A stretch of 48,275 nucleotides of DNA, taken from contig CAIQAB010000009.1 of the NCBI GenBank assembly GCA_903869675.1, positions 1 to 48,275 of the forward strand. The letters run 5' to 3'. A program made the translations under genes and the position numbers. The stretch is from an uncultured Verrucomicrobiota bacterium. GTDB taxonomy: Bacteria > Verrucomicrobiota > Verrucomicrobiia > Opitutales > Opitutaceae. The first letter of the stretch is position 1, and every line of letters begins with the position of its first letter. The notes beneath the pieces are model-generated. The model was not told the DNA's origin. It worked only from the letters and a program-made list of their open reading frames with translations, and did no database searches. Below, one piece after another: positions 8,940 to 16,095 of this stretch.

Positions 8940-10043
8940 TTAGGCGCCGATTGAAGGCGAGGCCGGTATTTTGTTTTCTAAACGAGCAAGGAGTTCTCGG
9001 GCGATGGCGTTGAAATGTTCGGCGGCGGGGTGGCCTGGCTGGGTGGCCACGAGCGGTGCGCCGGCATCGCCAGAGGAGCGGATTTCGGGAAAAAGGGGCA
9101 CTTGGCCGAGCAAGGTGGTGCCGAGACTCCCGGCGACTTGTTCGCCTCCGCCGGCGCCAAAGAGATCATGGCGCTGGCCGGCCGGATCGGTGAACCAAGC
9201 CATGTTTTCGACCACGCCGAGAAGCGGCACGTTTACTTTTTGGAACATAAGGCCGCCTTTTCGCGCCACCTGGGTGGCGGCGGGCTGGGGCGTTGTCACG
9301 AGCACGGCTCCATCAAGCGGCAAGGTTTGAACCAAGCTCAACTGCGCGTCGCCGGTGCCTGGCGGCAGGTCCACGAGCAGCAGATCGAGCGGACCCCAGT
9401 CCACGTTTTGCACGAATTGCTGGATGGTTTTCATGATCATGGGACCGCGCCAGACGACGGGGGTGTTGTCGTCGACGAGGAAGCCCATGCTCATCACCTT
9501 CACTCCGTGCGCCTCGAGCGGAACGAGCCGGGAATCCTGACCTTCGCCGCGGACCCCGGGCCGTTCACCGTGGAGGCCGATCATGAGCGGAACGGAAGGG
9601 CCGTAGATATCGCAATCCATCAGGCCGACTCGACCCGAGCGGCCGAGCGCGGACAGGTGGGCGGCCGCAGCCACGGCAAGATTGACCGCGAAGGTAGATT
9701 TACCAACGCCGCCTTTGCCGGAAGCGATGGCTACGGCATAGCGGATCGTTTTGGGGGCGGAGGCAGTGCCGCCGAGATTACCGGCACCGGGCGAGGCCTT
9801 GGGGGTGCTGACGGCGAGGTCGATCACGGTATCGGTTACCCCCGGTATGGCGCGGAGGCAGGCATCGACCTCGCGCTTGAGGTGCAGGGGAACTTTAGGG
9901 TCGGAACTGGTGATGGCCAGCGCCACACGGGCGGTGCCCTCGAGCAGCGACGCGGATTTCACTAGGCCAAAAGAGACGATATCTCGGCTGAAGCCGGGGT
10001 ATTTGACCTGTTTGAGGTGTTCCTTGAGTTCGTCGGGTGTCAC
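8940..10043 (-). CDS. Mrp/ApbC/NBP35-family P-loop ATPase, lacking the C-terminal CxxC
   Basis: About 367 residues. The N terminus (1-80) resembles the MIP18/DUF59 domain. It is followed by a ParA/MinD-type ATPase with the deviant Walker A 'ASGKGGVGKST' (residues ~107-117), 'DCDIYGPSVP', and 'PPGTGDAQLSL' as Walker B. Mrp proteins carry and insert Fe-S clusters. In this copy the usual C-terminal CxxC reads 'WFTDPAGQRHDLFG', without cysteines. The start is uncertain: no ATG lies near the family N terminus, so a GTG at 10043 is the best fit; the frame opens at 10136. It is divergent from the TolB-like gene. Confidence 0.85.
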   Translation of the reverse strand: MTPDELKEHLKQVKYPGFSRDIVSFGLVKSASLLEGTARVALAITSSDPKVPLHLKREVDACLRAIPGVTDTVIDLAVSTPKASPGAGNLGGTASAPKTIRYAVAIASGKGGVGKSTFAVNLAVAAAAHLSALGRSGRVGLMDCDIYGPSVPLMIGLHGERPGVRGEGQDSRLVPLEAHGVKVMSMGFLVDDNTPVVWRGPMIMKTIQQFVQNVDWGPLDLLLVDLPPGTGDAQLSLVQTLPLDGAVLVTTPQPAATQVARKGGLMFQKVNVPLLGVVENMAWFTDPAGQRHDLFGAGGGEQVAGSLGTTLLGQVPLFPEIRSSGDAGAPLVATQPGHPAAEHFNAIARELLARLENKIPASPSIGA

Positions 10044-10138
10044 GGGATGATTAAAAATGCAGTTGGATGGGATTGGCGTTGAGCGCTGGAGTGGCGGGGT
10101 AAATAGAAGGGGCGTCAACGACGCTTCCCCCGCCAACC

Positions 10139-11362
10139 ATGCTTATCCAACTATTTGCCCGGCTCAACTTCTCCTCTTTTTTCTTCGCGGCTCTCCTTGC
10201 CTGGGGAGTCGTGGCTCCCGATCGTGCGAGCGCTCAGACTGACCTGGGGGCGCTCGATCTTCGCTACGACCTCAAGAATACGCCCATTCTGGTGCAAGGG
10301 GCCACCGTTGAGATGAACAAGCTGGCGAACGACGCCTTTGCGGTGCACGGAGCCTTCCGGCGGACTGCGCAGAATCCCGCCTTCACGGTTAACTTCACTG
10401 CTGCCGGCACCGGCGTGCAAGTCACGGTCGCCCGGGCGGGCGGATCGGCTCCGCTGGTCTCTCAGGTCGTCTCGGGGAGCTCTCCCCGCAATGCGCTGCT
10501 AAAGGCGGCCGACGTCGCCGTTAAGGCCATGACGGGCAAGCCGGGCTTTTTCGCCTCCCGGCTTGCCTTCATCGGGGAGCGCACGGGAAAGCCCGAGGTT
10601 TATGTCAGTGACCTCTTTTTAGGCGAAGTGCGCCAAGTCACCAACGACAAGGCGCTCGCACGCACGCCACGCTGGTCGCCAGACGGCCAGCGCCTGATTT
10701 ACACCAGCTACTTTAAGACCGGCTTCCCCGATCTTTTCGTCATGGACCTGGGTTCGCTCCAGCGAAATACGTTCGTCAGCTTCAAAGGCACAAACAGCGG
10801 CGGACGTTTCAGTGCGGACGGGAAGAACGTGGCGATGGTCCTCTCTGGTGAGGGTAATCCCGAGATTTATGTCGGCAATGCGCAGGGCCGGCAGATCACG
10901 CGCAAGACGCGGACTACCGCGATCGAGTCGGGGCCATGCTTCTCTCCGGACGGATCCCAGCTGGTTTTCTGTTCCGATGCGGCCGGTGGCCCCCAGCTCT
11001 ATGTCATGCCTGCAGCGGGTGGCGCTGCGCGCCGTTTACCCACGCGTATCAGCGGTTACTGCGCGGAACCGGACTGGAGCAAGGCCGACCCCACCCGCAT
11101 CGCCTTCTCCATGCGCAGCGGCAAGGGATTCCAGATTGCCGTCTATGACTTGAGCAAGGGTATCGCCGAACAAGTCTCTCAGCAACCGTCCGACGCAGTG
11201 GAGCCCAGCTGGCTGGCCGACGGACGACATATTGTTTTCAGCTCTCGTTCAGCCGGCGCCAGCAGTCTGTGGGTGCTGGACACGGTTAACAAAAAGGCGA
11301 CTCAGCTAAGCGGAGCCTCCGCCGGAAAAATCTCCCAAGCCAGCGTGCTCGATCCGCGCTGA
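10139..11362 (+). CDS. tolB: TolB-like periplasmic beta-propeller protein
   Basis: A 407-residue protein with a signal peptide (residues 1-32, cleavage near 'RASAQ'). It has an N-terminal TolB-type domain (35-130) and at least five PD40/WD40-like propeller blades ('PRWSPDGQRLIY', 'GRFSADGKNVAM', 'PCFSPDGSQLVF', 'PDWSKADPTRIAF', 'PSWLADGRHIVF'). TolB is the periplasmic part of the Tol-Pal system, which helps keep the outer membrane attached during division. Other tol genes (tolQRA, pal) are not in the window, so Tol membership is inferred from sequence. No ribosome binding site precedes the ATG. An intrinsic terminator follows at 11391. Confidence 0.8.
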   Translation: MLIQLFARLNFSSFFFAALLAWGVVAPDRASAQTDLGALDLRYDLKNTPILVQGATVEMNKLANDAFAVHGAFRRTAQNPAFTVNFTAAGTGVQVTVARAGGSAPLVSQVVSGSSPRNALLKAADVAVKAMTGKPGFFASRLAFIGERTGKPEVYVSDLFLGEVRQVTNDKALARTPRWSPDGQRLIYTSYFKTGFPDLFVMDLGSLQRNTFVSFKGTNSGGRFSADGKNVAMVLSGEGNPEIYVGNAQGRQITRKTRTTAIESGPCFSPDGSQLVFCSDAAGGPQLYVMPAAGGAARRLPTRISGYCAEPDWSKADPTRIAFSMRSGKGFQIAVYDLSKGIAEQVSQQPSDAVEPSWLADGRHIVFSSRSAGASSLWVLDTVNKKATQLSGASAGKISQASVLDPR

Positions 11363-11390
11363 GTCCAACCAACGCACCGGCAGGCACCAA

Positions 11391-11428
11391 GCGGTGCCGC
11401 CTCATTCACTGCGGCACCGCGTCCTTTT
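11391..11428 (+). terminator. Intrinsic terminator after the tolB-like gene
   Basis: A perfect 10-base inverted repeat (GCGGTGCCGC / GCGGCACCGC) with a 10-base loop is followed by GTCCTTTT. It lies 29 bases after the tolB stop and before the oppositely oriented thrS end, as expected for a terminator in a convergent region. Confidence 0.8.
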
Positions 11429-11464
11429 GACCGGAGCGGGCCGCAGAGAATAAACCTCTTCAGA

Positions 11465-13420
11465 CTAGGCTTTAGCGGCTGCTGGAGCCGACTGCGCTGG
11501 CTCCGGTTTTTTCTCGGCTTTAACTGGCAGGGAGCGGGTGGCGATTTCGGTTTTCACGCGGGCGAGGAAATCCGCGAAGGGCAGCACACCCTCGTCGCCC
11601 TTGGCGCGGCTGCGCACGGAGACGGCGGAGGCCTCGGCCTCTTTTAGGCCGACAACGAGCATGTAGGGGATCTTGGCGAGCTCGGCGCGACGCAGCTTGG
11701 CACCGACCTTGTCGGCATCGCCGTCGAGCGCCACGCGCACGCCAGTCTCACGGAGTTGCTCATAAAGGGCGGTCGCGTAGTCGTTCACCTTTTCCGAGAT
11801 CGGGGCGATGCGGACTTGTTCGGGAGCGAGCCAGACGGGAAAATCGCCCGCGAAGTGCTCGATCAGCACGCCACAGAAACGCTCCATCGAGCCGAAGGGA
11901 GCGCGGTGGACCATGACGGGGCGGTGTTTGGCACCATCGGCGCCGATGTAGTGCAGGTCGAAGCGCACGGGCAGGACGTAGTCCACCTGCACGGTGCCGA
12001 GCTGCCACTCACGACCGATGACGTCCTTGATCACGAAGTCGATCTTGGGGCCGTAAAAGGCGGCCTCGCCTGGCTCCTCGGTGAAAGGGACTCCGAGGGT
12101 GGAGGCGGCATCGCGGCAGGCGGCCTCGGCGATATCCCACTTGGCGGGATCACCCGTGAACTTGTTGCCATCGGGATCGCGGAGGCCGACGCGGACACGG
12201 TAATCGGCCATGCCCAGTGTGGTTAGCACGGTCTTGACGAGGCTGAGACAGCCGCGGATCTCGGCGGCGACCTGCTCCTCGGTGCAGAAGAGGTGGGCGT
12301 CGTCTTGGGTGAAGCCGCGCACTCGAGTCATGCCGTTCAGTTCACCCGACTGTTCCCAGCGATAAACTGTGCCGAATTCAGCGAGGCGCACCGGGAGGTC
12401 GCGGTAGGAGTGCGGCTGGGAGGCGAAGATCTTGATGTGGTGGGGGCAGTTCATCGGCTTCAGGAGGAAGCCGTCGAGGAGCCGGGTGGGGTCCATCACA
12501 CGGTCCTCGCCAATCACTGTCTTGCCGGCGCGTTCGTTGATACCGGCGGCGAAGCTCGGGGAAACCGCTTCCAGGCGGGCGGTCATCTCGGCACAACCGC
12601 AACCTTCGGAGGCGATCTGGGCGAGCTGATCGGGCTCGATAAGGGCAGGGAACTGGGCGTCCTTGTAATAGGGGAAGTGGCCGGAGGTCTTATACAGCGC
12701 GAGTTTGCCGATGTGGGGCGTGAAGACCTGGGAGTAGCCCTGCTTGCGGAGCTCCTCGGAGATGAAGTTTTGCAGCTCTTGGCGCAAGATGGCGCCCTTA
12801 GGCGTCCAGAGGATGAGGCCCTGGCCAACGTCCTCGTCGATATGGAAGAGCTGGAGGTCTTTGCCGAGTTTGCGGTGGTCACGGAGCTTAGCCTGTTCCT
12901 GACGTTCGAGGTATTGGGCAAGTTCGTCCTTGGAGGCGAAGGCGGTGCCGTAGATGCGCTGGAGCTGCTTGTTCGTCTCGTCGCCGCGGTGGTAGGCGCC
13001 GGCGATGGAGAGGAGTTTAAAGGCTTTCACCTGCTTGGTGTAGCGGACGTGGGTGCCGGCGCAGAGGTCCATGAACTCGCCGTTTTCGTAGAAGGAAATG
13101 GCTTCACCGGCAGGGATGTCGGCGAGACGGCCGAGTTTATAGCGTTCTTGGCCGCGGCTGCGGATGATGGCCTCGGCTTCCTCGCGGGAGACCTCTTTGC
13201 GCCGGAAGGACTGGTTTTCATCAATGACTTTTTTCATCTCCGCCTCGAGGCGGGCGAGGTCCTCGGTGGTGAGTTTGTGGTCGAGATCGATGTCGTAGTA
13301 AAAGCCGGTCTCGGTGGGCGGACCGATGTCGAGTTTGGCGTCGGGGAAGACGCGCAGGACGGCGGTGGCGAGGATGTGCGAGGCGGAGTGACGGATTTCG
13401 TCGAGGGGAGACATGGACAT
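11465..13420 (-). CDS. thrS: Threonyl-tRNA synthetase lacking the TGS domain and carrying an insertion
   Basis: A 651-residue class II synthetase that charges tRNA-Thr. The protein starts directly in the editing domain ('HSASHILATAV' at about residue 10, then 'TGFYYDID'), so the usual ~60-residue N-terminal TGS domain is absent. The catalytic core is present: 'KPMNCPHH', motif 2 'YRWEQSGELNG', 'RVRGFTQDDAHLFC' and 'VHRAPFGSMERF', giving the zinc ligands C/H/H. Between 'YYKDAQF' and 'LLKPMNCP' there are roughly 50-55 extra residues that include 'EGCGCAEM'. A lysine/proline/alanine tail closes the protein. It lies 42 bases downstream of cysS, so the two are probably co-transcribed. An alternative start ATG is at 13414. 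Confidence 0.95.
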   Translation of the reverse strand: MSMSPLDEIRHSASHILATAVLRVFPDAKLDIGPPTETGFYYDIDLDHKLTTEDLARLEAEMKKVIDENQSFRRKEVSREEAEAIIRSRGQERYKLGRLADIPAGEAISFYENGEFMDLCAGTHVRYTKQVKAFKLLSIAGAYHRGDETNKQLQRIYGTAFASKDELAQYLERQEQAKLRDHRKLGKDLQLFHIDEDVGQGLILWTPKGAILRQELQNFISEELRKQGYSQVFTPHIGKLALYKTSGHFPYYKDAQFPALIEPDQLAQIASEGCGCAEMTARLEAVSPSFAAGINERAGKTVIGEDRVMDPTRLLDGFLLKPMNCPHHIKIFASQPHSYRDLPVRLAEFGTVYRWEQSGELNGMTRVRGFTQDDAHLFCTEEQVAAEIRGCLSLVKTVLTTLGMADYRVRVGLRDPDGNKFTGDPAKWDIAEAACRDAASTLGVPFTEEPGEAAFYGPKIDFVIKDVIGREWQLGTVQVDYVLPVRFDLHYIGADGAKHRPVMVHRAPFGSMERFCGVLIEHFAGDFPVWLAPEQVRIAPISEKVNDYATALYEQLRETGVRVALDGDADKVGAKLRRAELAKIPYMLVVGLKEAEASAVSVRSRAKGDEGVLPFADFLARVKTEIATRSLPVKAEKKPEPAQSAPAAAKA

Positions 13421-13462
13421 GTTGGGAAAGAAGTCGGGGTTCAGGAGAGAATGGGAAGTGGA

Positions 13463-14833
13463 TTATTTCTTGGCGGGTTCGAGGGTGTAGCCGTCTTTGC
13501 GATCAAGCATAGACCAGCCGAGATCGGCGATGGCGCCGCGCAGGCGGTCGGCCTCGGCCCAGTTCTTGGCGTTCTTCGCGGCCCAGCGTTGTTCCGCGAG
13601 AGCGGTGACCTCGGGTGGCGTATTGGCTACGGGTTTCAAGGCCTCGGTGAGATCGAGTCCGAGGGCGAAAAGGATACGCTCGAAGGCGGCGGGGGCGATG
13701 CCTGCGGGACCGGCGTGGAGGGTGGTAAAGATCAGGCCGAGGGCGTGGGGCGTATTTAGATCGTCCTGGAGGGCGGCGAGGGCAGGGCCGAACGGATCGG
13801 CAGTGCCGCCAGGGGCCAGGCTGGCGCGGAAGGCGCGGAGCTGGGCGAGGGCTTTTTCGGCGGCGTGCAACGAATCGAGGGTAAAGTTGAGTTGTTTGCG
13901 CGGGTGCCCGGCGAGAAGAGCGTAGCGGAGAGCGGAGGGCGAGTGCCCCATCTCTTTGATCTGATCGAGGGTGTAGAGGTTGCCCAGCGACTTGCTCATT
14001 TTTTTACCGTCCACGAGGAGGTGTTCGCTATGATACCAATGAAGGGCGAAAGGGGTGCCGTTGCAGCACTGGCTCTGGGCAATCTCGTTCTCGTGATGAG
14101 GGAAAAGCAGGTCTACACCTCCCGTGTGGAGGTCGATGGTGTCGCCAAGGTGTTTTTTGCTCATGGCGCTGCACTCAATATGCCAGCCCGGGCGACCCCG
14201 GCCCCAAGGAGCTGGCCAGAACGTGTCGCCGTCGTCGGGCTTGTGGCCTTTCCAGAGGGCGAAATCGGAGCCATCCTCCTTTTCGTCGGCGTCGTGGGTC
14301 TGGGGTTTTCCGGATATGGCGGAGCCGACGCGGAGTTCGCGTTCCTTGACGCGGGAGAGGGCACCGTAGCCGGGGAAAGAGGAGACCTTGAAATAGACCG
14401 AGCCGTCTTCGGTGCGGTAGGCGTGGCCGCGCCGTTCAAGGGCGGCGATCATGTCGATCTGCTCGGGGATGTGGCCGGTGGCGGCCGGTTCGACGTGAGG
14501 GGGGAGGCAGTTGAGGGCGGCACAATCGGCGTGAAACTTCTCCGTCCATTGCCGGGTGACTTCGGCGAGTGGGCGGCCTTCTTCGCGAGCGCGGCGGATG
14601 GTCTTGTCGTCGACGTCGGTGAGGTTACGGACGTGCTTCACCTTGTCCTTGCCAAACTCGAGCTCGAGGAGGCGACGCAGAAGGTCGTTGACCACGAAGG
14701 TGCGGAAATTGCCGATGTGCGCGGGGGCGTAGACGGTGGGGCCGCAATTGTAGAAGCGGAATAAGCCGTCGGGCTGGGCCGGGCGCAGCTCGCGGTAGTC
14801 GCGGGAAAGGGAATCGAAAAGACGGATGGGCAT
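13463..14833 (-). CDS. cysS: Cysteinyl-tRNA synthetase
   Basis: A 456-residue class I synthetase that attaches cysteine to tRNA-Cys. The HIGH-type motif 'APAHIGNF' and the KMSKS motif 'KKMSKSLGN' are both intact. Zinc-site residues are seen in 'NCGPTVY' and '[13 protein letters not shown]', with '[19 protein letters not shown]'. Length matches the family. The ATG at 14833 gives the expected N terminus ('[14 protein letters not shown]'). It is first of two synthetase genes (cysS, thrS) on this strand and divergent from hemB across 224 bases, in which I see no T-box-like or other recognisable element. Confidence 0.95.
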   Translation of the reverse strand: MPIRLFDSLSRDYRELRPAQPDGLFRFYNCGPTVYAPAHIGNFRTFVVNDLLRRLLELEFGKDKVKHVRNLTDVDDKTIRRAREEGRPLAEVTRQWTEKFHADCAALNCLPPHVEPAATGHIPEQIDMIAALERRGHAYRTEDGSVYFKVSSFPGYGALSRVKERELRVGSAISGKPQTHDADEKEDGSDFALWKGHKPDDGDTFWPAPWGRGRPGWHIECSAMSKKHLGDTIDLHTGGVDLLFPHHENEIAQSQCCNGTPFALHWYHSEHLLVDGKKMSKSLGNLYTLDQIKEMGHSPSALRYALLAGHPRKQLNFTLDSLHAAEKALAQLRAFRASLAPGGTADPFGPALAALQDDLNTPHALGLIFTTLHAGPAGIAPAAFERILFALGLDLTEALKPVANTPPEVTALAEQRWAAKNAKNWAEADRLRGAIADLGWSMLDRKDGYTLEPAKK

Positions 14834-15057
14834 GGCAGGAGCGGGAGCAGGGAACGAAGGGCAGGGAGCCTAAAAAAAGACTCCAACGCGCGAGGGGCGC
14901 GCCTAGCAGAGGGGCGGCCGGGACCGAGCGGCGAAGCCCGGGCCTCACACGGCGACGTGCGGCGCTGTAGTTCGCCAGGTGGCGACCTCCCGGGCGCAAG
15001 CAGTGCGGAAACGTGTGGCGAGGCAACGCATGGCGTGTTTAGAACAACTAAATTAAC

Positions 15058-16074
15058 ATGCCCATGCCTGCCTCCTTCAAGCTCGATTTGCCCGTTCGTC
15101 CCCGCCGCCTGCGTCGCACCGCCGCCCTGCGCGAGCTCATGCGCGAGACACAGTTAAAAGCGGCGGATTTGATCGCACCGCTCTTTGTGGTCGAGGGGGA
15201 TGCCGCCCCGCAGGAGATCGCATCGATGCCGGGCCAGTTCCGGCTCAATCTGCCTGATCTGGTGAAGGAGTGTCGTGAATTATGGGCGTTGGGCATTCGA
15301 GCGGTGGCGCTTTTCCCGAAGCTAGATCCAAAACTGAAGAACGCCGAGGGCACCGAGGAGGTGAACGAGGACGGACTGATCCTGCGCGCCGTGCGGGCGG
15401 TGAAGGCGGCGATTCCGGAGCTGATCGTCATCACCGACGTGGCGCTGGATCCCTACACCAGCCACGGCCATGACGGCGTGCTCAACGCCGCGGGGGACGA
15501 CGTGGACAACGACCGCACGGTGGAGCGCCTCGCGGCGATGGCGGTGCGCCAGGCGCGCGCGGGCGTGGATTTCGTGGCGCCGAGTGACATGATGGATGGT
15601 CGCGTCGGGGCAATTCGCGCCGCGCTGGATGCGGCGGGGTTCGTCGAGACGGGCATTTTGGCTTATTCAGTGAAGTTCAACTCCGCCTATTACGGACCCT
15701 TCCGCGAGGCGGTGGGCAGTGCGCAGGCAGCCGGCACCAAGCTCCTCAGCAAGGCGACCTACCAACTCGATCCGGCCAACCGGCGCGCGGCGCTGGCGGA
15801 GGCGGACCTCGACGAGGAAGAAGGGGCGGACATCCTAATGGTAAAGCCGGCTGGTGCGTATCTCGACATCATTCGGGATGTGCGGGAGCGGTCAGATCGA
15901 CCGTTGGCGGCTTATCAGGTTTCGGGTGAATACGCCCAAATCCATGCGGCAGCGCGGCTCGGTTGGCTCGATCTGGAGAGGACGCGCGATGAGTCTCTGC
16001 TCGCGATCAAACGCGCCGGCGCGGATCTCATTCTTACCTATTTTGCCAAGGAAGTGGCGCGGGCCTTGACCTGA
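15058..16074 (+). CDS. hemB: Porphobilinogen synthase (delta-aminolevulinate dehydratase), Asp-type metal site
   Basis: A 338-residue enzyme that condenses two 5-aminolevulinate molecules to porphobilinogen in haem synthesis. The two active-site lysines are visible: K206 in 'SVKFNSAYYGPF' and K263 in 'MVKPAGAYLDI'. The metal-binding segment reads 'DVALDPYTSHGHDG' (from about residue 127), with Asp where zinc enzymes have cysteines. This places it in the magnesium-type group typified by Pseudomonas. A second ATG at 15064 is possible; neither has a ribosome binding site. It supplies haem for proteins such as the cytochrome at 67, though no linkage is implied. Confidence 0.95.
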   Translation: MPMPASFKLDLPVRPRRLRRTAALRELMRETQLKAADLIAPLFVVEGDAAPQEIASMPGQFRLNLPDLVKECRELWALGIRAVALFPKLDPKLKNAEGTEEVNEDGLILRAVRAVKAAIPELIVITDVALDPYTSHGHDGVLNAAGDDVDNDRTVERLAAMAVRQARAGVDFVAPSDMMDGRVGAIRAALDAAGFVETGILAYSVKFNSAYYGPFREAVGSAQAAGTKLLSKATYQLDPANRRAALAEADLDEEEGADILMVKPAGAYLDIIRDVRERSDRPLAAYQVSGEYAQIHAAARLGWLDLERTRDESLLAIKRAGADLILTYFAKEVARALT

Positions 16075-16095
16075 GTCGCCGGGTCGGCGCGCGAC

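Noticed and set aside
9015-9965. Plus-strand frame opposite the Mrp-type gene (316 residues)
   Set aside because: Antisense shadow of a gene with clear P-loop motifs.
12293-13759. Long plus-strand reading frame opposite thrS and cysS (488 residues)
   Set aside because: It is antisense to two clearly real synthetase genes; composition (Gly/Val/Glu-rich) is that of a complement frame and no motif is seen.
13865-14764. Plus-strand frame opposite cysS (299 residues)
   Set aside because: Antisense to the intact cysS; no recognisable domain.
14834-15057. Possible T-box or attenuator between cysS and hemB
   Set aside because: I found no specifier-loop or antiterminator pattern; T-boxes are mainly in Gram-positive bacteria and only small GC-rich palindromes are seen.
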